NCBI GenBank assembly: GCA_031292355.1
Contig: JARLHI010000003.1
Coordinates: 496,001-560,000 of the forward strand
Reading direction: 5' to 3'
DNA length: 64,000 nt
Source of the DNA: Candidatus Obscuribacterales bacterium
GTDB lineage: Bacteria > Cyanobacteriota > Vampirovibrionia > Obscuribacterales > Obscuribacteraceae
The number at the start of each line of letters is the position of its first letter. Positions within the stretch are counted from its first letter, which is position 1. A model generated the notes under the pieces. That model made no database searches. It was not told where the DNA came from and saw nothing but the letters and a program-made list of their open reading frames with translations. This document shows, in pieces, positions 55,200-63,805 of the stretch. The position numbers were made by a program, and so were the translations under genes.

Positions 55200-56076
55200 C
55201 AAGATTAATAGCCATGCTTCAATTTCGCGTTCTGAACTGATTCAGCTAGCACGAGACTTCCGCACAAAAAAAAGACTTGGTCAGCATTTTCTTGTTGAGC
55301 CAATCGCATTGCGTAAAATCACAGCCCTTCTCGATTTAAAACCAAACGAAAGCCTTGTCGAGATTGGACCGGGACTGGGATTTTTAACACGCTTTTTGTG
55401 CACATCTGGCGCAGACATTACGGCAGTAGAACTAGATAGAGAGGCGATTGCCGATCTTGAGGTTTTGAAAATGCCTGGAGTCAATCTTGTCCACGAAGAT
55501 TTTCTGCAATTCGATTTGTCTACGATCAAGGCACCATTTAAGGTGGCAGGTAACGTTCCTTACCAGATCACGACACCAATCATTGCCAGACTCTTTGGTG
55601 AAATCGGTGAACCTCAACCCTGGTTTTCCAGCATCGAAAAAGTCGTTCTGACAGTGCAATTGGAAGTCGCGCAGCGTTTTGTCGCTCAACCGAATAGTCG
55701 CGAATACAGCCAGATCACTTTACTTACGAATTACTTCAGTGAAGCCAAAATTCTCTTTGAACTTTCAGCGACAGAATTTTATCCTCCACCGAAAGTACAG
55801 TCAGCCGTCGTTGAATTTACACCTCTAGCAAAACCGCCAATAGAGTGCACGAACACGAAGCTGCTGCGCAAGCTGATTAAAGCTGGCTTTTCACAACGTC
55901 GAAAAATGTTGAGAAATAATCTTGGCTTCTTGCATTTGAGCGATGATGCTATCGGTCAAGTTTTCAAAGAGCTGTCTCTCGACCCACAAATCAGAGCAGA
56001 GCGATTGACACTGCAAACTTACGCCGCATTAACTAACAAGTTCGATGTGTTGCAAAAATCAGCGGCAACTACATAG
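55195..56076 (+). CDS. rsmA: 16S rRNA (adenine(1518)-N(6)/adenine(1519)-N(6))-dimethyltransferase
   Basis: This encodes about 293 residues from the ATT at 55195. A TTG at 55309 would give only 255 and would remove the conserved KKRLGQHFLVEP motif, which reads through in frame. The SAM-binding core has VEIGPGLGFLTRFL. The catalytic motif IV is NVPYQI. The C-terminal part has FYPPPKVQSAV and FSQRRKMLRNNL. It dimethylates A1518/A1519 of 16S rRNA late in 30S assembly. It is directly downstream of the CBS gene and 18 bases before ispE. Confidence 0.9.
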   Translation: MNKINSHASISRSELIQLARDFRTKKRLGQHFLVEPIALRKITALLDLKPNESLVEIGPGLGFLTRFLCTSGADITAVELDREAIADLEVLKMPGVNLVHEDFLQFDLSTIKAPFKVAGNVPYQITTPIIARLFGEIGEPQPWFSSIEKVVLTVQLEVAQRFVAQPNSREYSQITLLTNYFSEAKILFELSATEFYPPPKVQSAVVEFTPLAKPPIECTNTKLLRKLIKAGFSQRRKMLRNNLGFLHLSDDAIGQVFKELSLDPQIRAERLTLQTYAALTNKFDVLQKSAATT

Positions 56077-56094
56077 GGCAGAAATACTTTCGTC

Positions 56095-57051
56095 ATGATC
56101 GTAAAATCGGCTGCCAAACTCAATCTCACTCTGGACATTCTTGGTCTGCTTCCGGGCGACTACCATGCCATTGAAACTGTTTTTCAAAACATAGATATCC
56201 TTGACACGCTGGAGTTTTTTTTCAAGCAAGAAGACGGTGACGACGACATTTGTACCGCAATCGAACTGCTCGATTCGGCTGGTGCTACAGCTTTTCCGCT
56301 GGATGGAGATAACTTAATTGCAAAAGCGGCGAAAGCTTTCGCCCTCATGTCGGGACTGGGTAAAGGTCTTACCGTACGCGTGGCGGTGCACAAGACCATT
56401 CCCATTGCAGCAGGACTTGCAGGCGGCAGCGGCAATGCGGCCGCGACTCTCGTTGCGCTGAATGAACATTTTAAAAAGCCATTGAGCAAAAACCAGCTGA
56501 GTGAAATAGCGGCGACTCTTGGCTCCGACATCAGCTTTTTTATTTATGGTGGCACTTGCGCCGGTCGTGGTCGAGGAGAATTATTAGAGTCAATAAAACA
56601 TCCTCTGGACCTTTCATTTTTTATCGTAAAACCGCGTGATATCGCAATTTCCACACCATGGATTTATCGTGAGTACGATAATCTAATGGGCAATCAAAAA
56701 GATCACGTCATCCAAAGTAAATTGGCAGACTGCGAAATTGCCTTGAAGAGTGGCAATCAAAAAAAGCTGATTCAAAGCCTCAGCAATGGATTCGAGCCGA
56801 TAGTTTACAAGGCTTACCCCGAGGTGAAGGCGCTACGCGACGGCATGCTGGAGCTTGGATGTTTAAGCGCCAATATCTCTGGCAGTGGACCCACGCTTTA
56901 TGGCATAACGACGTCGCTGGCGGAGGCTGTAAGCATTGAAGCGAACTTTGTCGAATGGCATCGCCTGCAGAATGACCTGAGTCAGGTTAAAGTAGATACC
57001 TGGACAGCTAGATCTGTCGATTTTGGAACCACAATCATCAACCCCAACTAA
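56095..57051 (+). CDS. ispE: 4-diphosphocytidyl-2-C-methyl-D-erythritol kinase
   Basis: This is a 318-residue GHMP kinase of the MEP isoprenoid pathway. SAAKLNLTLDILGLLPGDYH is the family N-terminus. The ATP-binding glycine loop is PIAAGLAGGSGNAAATL. ISGSGPTLYGI is the C-terminal GHMP motif. It phosphorylates CDP-ME. The rsmA-ispE order, 18 bases apart, is a widespread gene pair. It is a normal length. Confidence 0.96.
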   Translation: MIVKSAAKLNLTLDILGLLPGDYHAIETVFQNIDILDTLEFFFKQEDGDDDICTAIELLDSAGATAFPLDGDNLIAKAAKAFALMSGLGKGLTVRVAVHKTIPIAAGLAGGSGNAAATLVALNEHFKKPLSKNQLSEIAATLGSDISFFIYGGTCAGRGRGELLESIKHPLDLSFFIVKPRDIAISTPWIYREYDNLMGNQKDHVIQSKLADCEIALKSGNQKKLIQSLSNGFEPIVYKAYPEVKALRDGMLELGCLSANISGSGPTLYGITTSLAEAVSIEANFVEWHRLQNDLSQVKVDTWTARSVDFGTTIINPN

Positions 57052-57060
57052 ATCAATACA

Positions 57061-57867
57061 ATGCCGACATCAAATAACAAAGACTCTAAAAAATCAAAAG
57101 TGGTGCCAAAGACCGGTGCTAAGGCGTCAAAACAAGTAATCGGAAAGCAAAAGGCTCTCAAACAAAGAGATTTACCTGTTGTTGCGCCTAGGAAATCTGG
57201 CGGAGCCAATCAAAAAGCGCTCGACGCTTTTAAAAAAGTGCCAGACAAAATCGCAAAACAGGAGATGGATTTGCTCTGCATCCAATATCCAGATGCTCAA
57301 TGCGAGTTGGATTATGACAGCCCCTTCCAATTGCTCACTGCGGTGATCCTTTCTGCGCAGACAACCGACGTGAACGTCAACAAAGTGACGAAAGGCTTAT
57401 TCAAGCAATTTCCCGATGCAAAATCCTTAGCAGAAGGCGATCTCGACGAAATCAAAAATCTCGTTCGTTCAACTGGCTATTACAACGCGAAAGCCACGAA
57501 TATTCAAAATTGCGCGAAGGCTCTCGTTGAAAAATTTGGTGGAGAAGTACCTCAAGATCAAGAACAATTGCAAACACTGCCTGGTGTCGGCAGAAAAACA
57601 GCAAATGTGGTGCTAGGCGTATGTTTTAACGTTCCCGGATGGTCTGTTGACACGCACGTACAGCGTCTTTCCAAACGATTAGGCTTTACTGACGCAATGG
57701 AGCCAGAGAAAATCGAAAACGATTTGCAGAAGCTTTTCGCTGGACAAGACTGGTCAAAGCTTTCAATAACTTTGATATGGCACGGCAGGCGAACATGTTT
57801 TGCTCGCAATCCTGACTGTGAACATTGCCCTATCAACCATATCTGCCCCAGCACTCAGGTCTGCTAA
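57061..57867 (+). CDS. nth: Endonuclease III, basic N-terminal extension
   Basis: This encodes 268 residues. About 55 Lys-rich residues precede the domain. The HhH-GPD core has LLTAVILSAQTTDVNVNKVT, the HhH LPGVGRKTANVVLG with the catalytic Lys, and the general acid Asp in SVDTHVQRLSKRLG. The [4Fe-4S] cluster has the C-x6-C-x2-C-x5-C pattern (CFARNPDCEHCPINHIC). It removes oxidised pyrimidines from DNA. It lies 9 bases after ispE. Confidence 0.95.
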   Translation: MPTSNNKDSKKSKVVPKTGAKASKQVIGKQKALKQRDLPVVAPRKSGGANQKALDAFKKVPDKIAKQEMDLLCIQYPDAQCELDYDSPFQLLTAVILSAQTTDVNVNKVTKGLFKQFPDAKSLAEGDLDEIKNLVRSTGYYNAKATNIQNCAKALVEKFGGEVPQDQEQLQTLPGVGRKTANVVLGVCFNVPGWSVDTHVQRLSKRLGFTDAMEPEKIENDLQKLFAGQDWSKLSITLIWHGRRTCFARNPDCEHCPINHICPSTQVC

Positions 57868-57948
57868 GTCTTTGTAGCTTCTCTTTCCCACAATCCCACG
57901 AGTCGTAGCATGAGTGTCACCTTCAACTGATATAAAGATCGGAGAAAT

Positions 57949-58377
57949 TTAGTTTGAAGCCTTGGCTTGTTGAAATACAAGATATTTTTTTGCTTTTTCC
58001 TTGATGTTATCTGCGGCTTTGGGATTATTGACTACACCAGCTAAGACATGTGTCCAACGCATCCTTTCTTCATCAGAGAGATTTTCATTGAGAATTCTAT
58101 TTACCATCCACACGTTTAAATAGCCAGGCTGTCGTTGAACCGAAATTGGTAGTTTATCGAGATGAAAACGATTTCGTTCTAAGTTATGAACAATAGGTCC
58201 AGGACTACCGAAATCAACATCAGGATACCTTTCAAGTAGACTATACAAAGCATCGGCACAAGCACCATTATCGGTTTCACCTTCCAAAGCGTCGGTAATT
58301 TCATAGAGCCGTTCCATGTAATTGTCATCGCCGATATTGAAAGCTGATAATTCATTTAAAGCTTGATTGACATTCAC
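57949..58377 (-). CDS. Hypothetical protein, possible immunity-type
   Basis: This encodes 142 residues, soluble and mostly helical. Segments such as RYPDVDFGSPGPIVHNLER and QPGYLNVWMVNRILNE resemble a group of small proteins often found as orphan immunity genes, but I cannot name the family with confidence. No toxin gene is beside it. It lies 12 bases downstream of the Cys-rich gene at 58390 on the same strand, so they may be one unit. Confidence 0.6.
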   Translation of the reverse strand: MNVNQALNELSAFNIGDDNYMERLYEITDALEGETDNGACADALYSLLERYPDVDFGSPGPIVHNLERNRFHLDKLPISVQRQPGYLNVWMVNRILNENLSDEERMRWTHVLAGVVNNPKAADNIKEKAKKYLVFQQAKASN

Positions 58378-58389
58378 AGCTGTTCTACC

Positions 58390-58680
58390 TCATTGCACGA
58401 CATTATGCGCATCCGACAATTTAACCATTACTGAGAGGCAGGCGAAGCAAATCGCCGCGTCACCAAGTTGAAATCCTCTAACTTCTTGAGAATAGGGAGC
58501 AGGAATGGGCAGAATATCCCTACAACACGAACATTCAACGATAGTAGAATTTATAGTTCGTTGACGTCTTCCTTCATCTAAGTCACGAATGCATCGATGA
58601 CATATCGGCATTCCATAGAAGAGTTCAGGCCCCTTATAGTGTTCATTACAAGAAAGACATTTCAATACTTTATCCTGCAT
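58390..58680 (-). CDS. Small protein with four CxxC knuckles
   Basis: This encodes 96 residues with four CxxC pairs: CLSC (residues 8-11), CHRC (27-30), CSCC (50-53) and CFAC (78-81). The pairing suggests two zinc sites, each made of two knuckles. No HTH or enzyme motif is visible. The N-terminal CLSCNEHY recalls the ribbon on the kinase at 33305, but the similarity is short. It lies 12 bases before the gene at 57949. Confidence 0.65.
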   Translation of the reverse strand: MQDKVLKCLSCNEHYKGPELFYGMPICHRCIRDLDEGRRQRTINSTIVECSCCRDILPIPAPYSQEVRGFQLGDAAICFACLSVMVKLSDAHNVVQ

Positions 58681-58738
58681 TTATGAGTGACGAAGACGAT
58701 TATGGGATACCGCATTCGAACTATCCAAAATGCTGTTC

Positions 58739-60001
58739 TCAAGACTTAGGCAAAGTAGGTAGATCCGTATCGCTAGAAATGCTTCTCGCACGCTCTGTAT
58801 GGGACTTGCTCTTCGGCGCTCTCACTGGATATTGGTCGGAGATCTTTTGCACTTGATTTAGCAATTCCTCCGAGGCTGTTTTGTCTCCACGAAGGAGGTA
58901 AAGACGGGACAAAACTTGAGCAGACTCGTGGAACTCCAGAAGGCGTTCTTCGGTATCTGTCACACATCGTGACTTGTCGAGCGATAGTTCGCACTCAGCA
59001 ATAGCCTCTTTGCATAGTGGCTCGGCCAATGAATATTCTTTTTTTGCAATATACGACTCGCCAAGATTTGTCATTATTGGGCCAGTAGCAGGCCAACAAG
59101 GAAGCCTCGATCCAATTTCATTCTTTGGTCTATATTTTTTGATGACCGCCAAACAGTCCTTTAGTTCTTGCTCGGCGCTTGTCTCGAGACCAGCTTTTTG
59201 GTAGATAACACCAAGCCGACTCATAAGCCTGATTGTCCACACATAATCATCGCGGGTGGTGCCTTTTCGAGCAATCGAGACACCTTGTTGCCACCAGCTA
59301 ATGGCTTGCTTTTCTTTGTGCTGAGCGCAGGACAGAATGCCAAGTCTCTCCATGACTTCAGGTATTGCCGACGTTCTACCTGTCTGCTGATGGTCTCTCA
59401 AGACATCGTCAAGCAATAATTCAGCGTCTTGGTATCGCCCTTGAGCCTCATATATGTCTACCAGTGGAAAAACCACGTTCGATAAATTCAACCCGTATTC
59501 TGCGTAATGCTGAGGCAGTTTCACAAAAACTGATTTGATAAGACACTCTGCTTCCCCATATCTTCGTTGAGATTCATAGTATGAGGCCAGTCTTAGCTTC
59601 ACTATGTCGTTATGCTCACCGTCACCCAACCACGCATATTTCTCTCCTCGTCGCAGAGCATCCCGGTAGAGAGTTTCAATCTCCGGTGAGGTAGCTGTCT
59701 CGTAATAACTAGCTTTGGCCCAGAGAACCTCCGCAAGACGTTCCTCGGCAATAAGGAAATACCCTTCGTGCCATGGATCGAGTGGACAGTTTTGCAATTC
59801 GCCTCGCCAAATACTCTCCATTTTTGCAAAATCGGCATTCGCATCAGCCTTCAAATCGAGTTCCCTACGTTCGGAATAGTGTTGCGAGCACGAATTCTGA
59901 ATGTGGCTCATCAGTAGAAAAAGCGCTAAGAACGCCGTCGCAGTCAGGATACTAATCCATAAATTAGAACGACGGTTGATTGGAGGGGGCAGCATTTGCA
60001 T
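58739..60001 (-). CDS. Membrane-anchored TPR protein
   Basis: This encodes 420 residues. A hydrophobic helix lies at about 14-32 (LWISILTATAFLALFLLMSH), followed by a lipobox-free SCSQH. TPR units lie at about 110-380 (YESQRRYGEAECLIKSVFVK; VDIYEAQGRYQDAELLLDDV; GVIYQKAGLETSAEQELKDC; YIAKKEYSLAEPLCKEAIAE). The C-terminal tail is short and polar. It is related in type to the TPR pair at 25.5-28 kb but is anchored in the membrane. Confidence 0.82.
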   Translation of the reverse strand: MQMLPPPINRRSNLWISILTATAFLALFLLMSHIQNSCSQHYSERRELDLKADANADFAKMESIWRGELQNCPLDPWHEGYFLIAEERLAEVLWAKASYYETATSPEIETLYRDALRRGEKYAWLGDGEHNDIVKLRLASYYESQRRYGEAECLIKSVFVKLPQHYAEYGLNLSNVVFPLVDIYEAQGRYQDAELLLDDVLRDHQQTGRTSAIPEVMERLGILSCAQHKEKQAISWWQQGVSIARKGTTRDDYVWTIRLMSRLGVIYQKAGLETSAEQELKDCLAVIKKYRPKNEIGSRLPCWPATGPIMTNLGESYIAKKEYSLAEPLCKEAIAECELSLDKSRCVTDTEERLLEFHESAQVLSRLYLLRGDKTASEELLNQVQKISDQYPVRAPKSKSHTERARSISSDTDLPTLPKS

Positions 60002-60111
60002 AGGTTATTAAATTGCTGATGGAAACTGAAAAATCAAACATAACGTCTTCTAGATTTCCAGGCTAACAGATTGGGACAGAGTTACAAGGGGAATTACACG
60101 CAACTCAAGCC

Positions 60112-60567
60112 TCACAAACTAGCTCGTAACCACCAATTTTGAACTAACGCTATCGGCAATCCGACGCAGAATATATGCACCACTAGCTGGACTAGCCATG
60201 GTTGCCAGGCAAATGGTCTTTTGCGGATTCGCGACAGCGGAAGCACCACCAAGCTCATCACTAAATGAACGACGACGCCATACAATGCACCACAGGCAAG
60301 CGGATGCTTGTGGATGTCCGGCAGTTTGTCGCTTATGAAAAAATATGCGGTTGCCCAGATCGCGGCAATCAGGAAGTGAAAAAGCATTCCGCCCACTGCC
60401 GTACGCATCCCGCCCTGAAACGCAGCATCTCCCAGGGCGCCGCTTGCAACAAATTGCAAGAGGGTTTTAAACGTCATGCCTCGCGTTTTTGCAAGGAGCC
60501 CTGTAGTAGTGATGTCCAAGAGCCCTGCGGTAGCGCTACTGAGTGCTAAAGCCATTAACGTATTCAT
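60112..60567 (-). CDS. Small polytopic membrane protein divergent from MarR
   Basis: This encodes 151 residues from the ATG at 60567, with GAGGTG upstream. The longer frame from 60687 adds a polar stretch that crosses the intergenic region. Four hydrophobic helices are visible, e.g. MLFHFLIAAIWATAYFF and LVQLVVHIFCVGLPIALV. No family is recognised with confidence. The gene is divergent from the MarR gene with a perfect operator palindrome between them, so it may be the target of that regulator. Confidence 0.7.
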   Translation of the reverse strand: MNTLMALALSSATAGLLDITTTGLLAKTRGMTFKTLLQFVASGALGDAAFQGGMRTAVGGMLFHFLIAAIWATAYFFISDKLPDIHKHPLACGALYGVVVHLVMSLVVLPLSRIRKRPFAWQPWLVQLVVHIFCVGLPIALVQNWWLRASL

Positions 60568-60691
60568 TTCTACACCTCGTACATAATTGTTCTGTTTGGC
60601 GTGCATTCGCCCACCCGAGCGCGAGCTACGTTGACGTGTCGGCAACGTAGTAAAATGAAGTCTCGGCATCGGCGAATATTGAGCCAACCGA

Positions 60692-60713
60692 AGTATCTTA
60701 ACGTTAAGATACT
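60692..60713. promoter_or_regulatory. Perfect 22-base operator palindrome
   Basis: AGTATCTTAACGTTAAGATACT is an exact palindrome. It lies between the membrane protein gene and the MarR gene, 58 bases before the latter. A half-site copy (ATGTTAAGAC, 60716-60725) follows. The size and symmetry fit a MarR dimer operator. Confidence 0.75.
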
Positions 60714-60770
60714 CAATGTTAAGACGCTTGTCAAACCCTGATTTGCTTTTTGAAAGGCGGCGTAAAACGA

Positions 60771-61280
60771 ATGCCCGAAGAAACTAAGCCCTCCGCCAGT
60801 GATGCCGTTGACCGTATCGTTGAGCAGTGGAAGAGGGAACGGCCGGATCTAGACGTTTCAGCGATAGCGATAATTGCTCGCATTTCGCTCGCCGAAAGAT
60901 TGATTGACGAGCAGATGAGAAAAACTTGCTTGGAATTCGGTCTGGAACGTTGGGGGTTTGATGTTCTGGTCGCGCTTCGACGTTCCGGCAAGCCGTATCA
61001 GCTCACGCCCACACAGCTTTACAGCTCGCTTCTTCGTACCTCTGGAGCAATAACCAATCGGATCGACCGCTTGGAAGAGGCCGGCTTTGTTAAACGACTA
61101 CAGGATCCAAACGATCGGCGTGGCACGCTAGTCTCGCTTACGGCAAAGGGTTCGAAGACTATTGAGGCAGCAGTCGATGCGCACATAGCTCTGGACGAAA
61201 GTATGCTTGCGTCGTTGTCCAGCCCTGAACGAAAAACCTTAGCCAGTCTGCTCAAAAAGCTTCTCGGCTCGCTGTCCTAA
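60771..61280 (+). CDS. MarR-family transcriptional regulator
   Basis: This encodes 169 residues from the ATG at 60771 (AAAGGCGG is about 10 bases upstream). An extra N-terminal ~45 residues precede the winged HTH. The wHTH has LTPTQLYSSLLRTSGAITNR, IDRLEEAGFVKRLQDPNDRR and GTLVSLTAKG, typical of MarR, including the DxRR wing. It probably represses itself and the divergent membrane protein through the 22-base palindrome. The ligand is unknown. Confidence 0.9.
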   Translation: MPEETKPSASDAVDRIVEQWKRERPDLDVSAIAIIARISLAERLIDEQMRKTCLEFGLERWGFDVLVALRRSGKPYQLTPTQLYSSLLRTSGAITNRIDRLEEAGFVKRLQDPNDRRGTLVSLTAKGSKTIEAAVDAHIALDESMLASLSSPERKTLASLLKKLLGSLS

Positions 61281-61411
61281 ACGGCACCACTAGACCCAGC
61301 AGGCGGTCTCTTTTCATCGTACCAGTTGTAGCATTTTTTCAATTTAGTGACATAGGGCTGTCACTCAGGGTCACTAGAATCGTAGCTGTTTCCCACTTTG
61401 AGGACATATCG

Positions 61412-61843
61412 ATGATTACAAAGAAATACGCTGAGTTTAAAAATCTGGATCCTTTCTTCAACGCGTTCACAACGGGACTTGGCTCGCTTGTCAAAGGTGA
61501 ACACTTTTGGGATTACATTGGCGAGGATATCACTTACGATTTTCGCTATCGGTTTCCAGGACTACCGGAAAAAATTGTAGGCCGAGACGAGCTGATGAAA
61601 TGTTTTGCCGGTGTTTGCGATATTGAAATTTTGTACAGCAATAGCAATCTTATTGTGCATCAAACGACAGACCCGCGAGTCATAGTCCTTGAATGCGAGA
61701 TACAGGGAAAATCGCTGCGCTCAGGCAAACCTTATGAAAACAGATTCGCATGCATTCTTACTGTCGAGAACCAAAAAATTGTCTACTGGCGAGATTATAT
61801 GGATTCGTTAGCGGCGTTTACGACCCATGGCGAAAACAATTAA
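61412..61843 (+). CDS. SnoaL-like (NTF2-fold) protein
   Basis: This encodes 143 residues with the alpha+beta pattern of the SnoaL/NTF2 superfamily: an N-terminal helix, FWDYIGEDITYDFRYRFPGL, IVGRDELMKCF, and a last strand KIVYWRDYMDSL. Such proteins are often small-molecule enzymes or binding proteins, but no catalytic role can be assigned. The WYL regulator begins about 50 bases later. Confidence 0.65.
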   Translation: MITKKYAEFKNLDPFFNAFTTGLGSLVKGEHFWDYIGEDITYDFRYRFPGLPEKIVGRDELMKCFAGVCDIEILYSNSNLIVHQTTDPRVIVLECEIQGKSLRSGKPYENRFACILTVENQKIVYWRDYMDSLAAFTTHGENN

Positions 61844-61893
61844 GGGATAATCATAGCCGTGTAACTTTGCTGATTGCGAGGCCCAGCGAGCGA

Positions 61894-62823
61894 GTGAATA
61901 GAGTTGACCGGCTCTTAGCCATCATTTTGCACATACAGTTGCGACGCGGCACCAGCGTCGATGAACTCGCACGTGAATTCAACTTGACTGTGCGCACTAT
62001 TTATCGCGATTTGATTGCTATTGGCGAAGCTGGTGTACCGCTTGTTTTTGAAGCAAAACGAGGATATTCCATTGCGCAAGGTTATAGCTTACCGCCGGTG
62101 AATTTAACCGAAGCGGAAGCACTAGCACTCACTATGGGACGATTGCTGGTCGATCGATTGGTTGACAGCAGTATTCGTCAAAATCTCGAGACGGCTGCCG
62201 AAAAGATCAAAAGTGTTTTACCGGCAAAGTCAAAGGAGGACGTGCAACGATTAGAGCGAGCAATGGCGATCACTGCGGTGCCAGTGGTTGTCGAGCAGAC
62301 TGCTCTAACCGAATTGCAAAAGGCAATTCTACAAAACTCTGTTGTCCGCTTCGTTTATCAAAAACCAGAAGCAGAACCAGAATCTCGCACTGCTGATCCG
62401 ATGGGGTTAATACACTATCTAGCAAGATGGCATCTGATTGCGTGGTGTCACAAGAAAAAAGCTCTTCGAGATTTTCGTACCGACAGAATTAGCGCACTGG
62501 TGATTACCAACGAAAAATTTGAGAGAGAAGCCGATTTCGATGCAAGCGAATTCCTTCGCAAGTCTATGCCATCAGCAAGTCTCATCGCCACTGTACGGTT
62601 TGATGCTGTTTCCGTCGACCGCGCAAAGCGTGAATGGTGGCTAGGAATTGTAGGCGAGGAACAGATTGCAGAAGGTACCATTCTTCAATTAGCAACGGTC
62701 GATTGGCTTTGGTTAGCACGATGGCTTTTTACTTTCTCAAATTCTGTTGTCGTTTTGGAGCCTAATGAATTCAAACAGATTTTAAAACTTGAATCGGCGA
62801 AATTATCTGAGCATTACTCTTAG
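61894..62823 (+). CDS. WYL-domain transcriptional regulator
   Basis: This encodes 309 residues from the GTG at 61894 (MNRVDRLLAIILHIQLRRGT). The frame is open farther upstream to 61750, but the extra residues overlap the SnoaL-like gene and do not fit. The N-terminal HTH has VDELAREFNLTVRTIYRDLI. The WYL domain (about 150-230) has VRFVYQKPEAEPESRTADPM and LARWHLIAWCHKKKALRDFR, with the order W-H-L in place of W-Y-L. A C-terminal WCX-like domain follows. It probably binds a small nucleic acid or nucleotide ligand and regulates neighbours. Confidence 0.88.
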   Translation: MNRVDRLLAIILHIQLRRGTSVDELAREFNLTVRTIYRDLIAIGEAGVPLVFEAKRGYSIAQGYSLPPVNLTEAEALALTMGRLLVDRLVDSSIRQNLETAAEKIKSVLPAKSKEDVQRLERAMAITAVPVVVEQTALTELQKAILQNSVVRFVYQKPEAEPESRTADPMGLIHYLARWHLIAWCHKKKALRDFRTDRISALVITNEKFEREADFDASEFLRKSMPSASLIATVRFDAVSVDRAKREWWLGIVGEEQIAEGTILQLATVDWLWLARWLFTFSNSVVVLEPNEFKQILKLESAKLSEHYS

Positions 62824-63023
62824 ATTCAATTGAGGTATTTTGGGTGATTTAATTCGCTCGCGCCGCCTAACGGAACTGTTTTCGATTATAGAGGTGATGT
62901 TTATCAGAGTGATCAAGCCGACGTCGCCGAGTAGGGTCGCACCTATATATTTTGTGCGATCCAATGATGCTCGAAGAAAAAGCAAGCCGAAAGCCAATAA
63001 AGCTGCACTATTGATAAATGGTC

Positions 63024-63043
63024 ATACGTATAATGATACGTAT
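63024..63043. promoter_or_regulatory. Tandem ATACGTAT operator upstream of prlF
   Basis: ATACGTAT occurs twice (63024-63031 and 63036-63043), each copy a palindrome, 12 bases centre to centre. A TATAAT-like -10 lies inside the first. It is 20 bases before the antitoxin start, as expected for autoregulation by an AbrB/SpoVT-fold antitoxin. Confidence 0.55.
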
Positions 63044-63063
63044 AAGCTTGCGGAGGTCTAAGT

Positions 63064-63390
63064 ATGAGTTATAAAGGCAAAATTACTACAAGTGGCACCT
63101 CCGACGCCATCCGCCTAGACAAAGATCTGTTCAAACAGAATCCCGAATTCAAACACCAAGCAGAAGTGCGTGCTGACATAATCGGACCTGGCAAAATGCT
63201 GATTTCAGTATTGGATAGAACAGAAAGCACAACGGAAGAAGATCCTATCGTTGCTGCGTTCTTGTCTTTTATTGAAAAAGATATGCTGCGCAATCCTGGC
63301 AGCTTCACGGCGCTCAACACTGACGTCATAAACCGCGCCAAGGCTTTGACTGAGGGGATAGTTGTCACAGATGAAGACTTTGAAGACTAG
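63064..63390 (+). CDS. prlF: PrlF-family antitoxin
   Basis: This encodes 108 residues. The N-terminal part (KITTSGTSDAIRLDKDLF) has the SpoVT/AbrB swapped-hairpin pattern. The C-terminal part, EEDPIVAAFLSFIEKDMLRN, aligns with the conserved part of PrlF/SohA. GGAGGTC is 7-9 bases upstream. PrlF binds and blocks the RNase toxin YhaV, whose gene should follow. Here only a stump follows, so this antitoxin is an orphan. Confidence 0.8.
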   Translation: MSYKGKITTSGTSDAIRLDKDLFKQNPEFKHQAEVRADIIGPGKMLISVLDRTESTTEEDPIVAAFLSFIEKDMLRNPGSFTALNTDVINRAKALTEGIVVTDEDFED

Positions 63391-63396
63391 CTGCGC

Positions 63397-63483
63397 ATGC
63401 AAGTAAACGGCTGGAGTCTTTTCCAACAGCCTTTATTCCAAGCACAGGCAGATATAGAGATTGAATTTCCACGGTCTGGCTAA
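63397..63483 (+). pseudogene. yhaV: 28-codon remnant of a YhaV toxin gene
   Basis: The frame begins 6 bases after the prlF stop with MQVNGWSLFQQPLFQAQ, like the start of YhaV (VNGW...HPCFQ). It stops at TAA after 28 codons, where YhaV should continue for ~125 residues. In another frame a short LAAATSLN piece near 63504 could be a further relic. The toxin is almost certainly inactive. Confidence 0.65.
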
Positions 63484-63805
63484 CTCTGCTGTCCACCCAC
63501 TATTTAGCAGCGGCGACCTCACTTAATTTACGCCGAGTTTTACGACCGGTCGTCTAAAATCTGCTAGTTTGGCTCATGCCAACAGTCACAGATTAACTTT
63601 ACCTAAGTCAAACGCCATAAGAGCCCAAGAAGCTTGCAACGCATACTGTCCCGGTAGACCTGCCTGTTGTCAGGACTTCCCCTAGTATTAAAAGCAGCTT
63701 AATTTCCTTGCACGAAGATGGCATCGGTTTCATAATCGTTAGAGTGCCCTGTCTCATACGCATCTGTCGCTAAGACTAAGTTTTAGCGATAAGAATTGCA
63801 TCCAG
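63484..63805. other. Intergenic region after the toxin remnant
   Basis: This stretch of about 320 bases contains no convincing gene or repeat. It may hold more decayed yhaV sequence at its left end and the promoter of the partial gene at 63806. Confidence 0.4.

Noticed and set aside
62840..63061. 73-codon frame just before prlF
   Set aside because: It contains the ATACGTAT operator and has no recognisable domain. It is probably the leader and promoter region.
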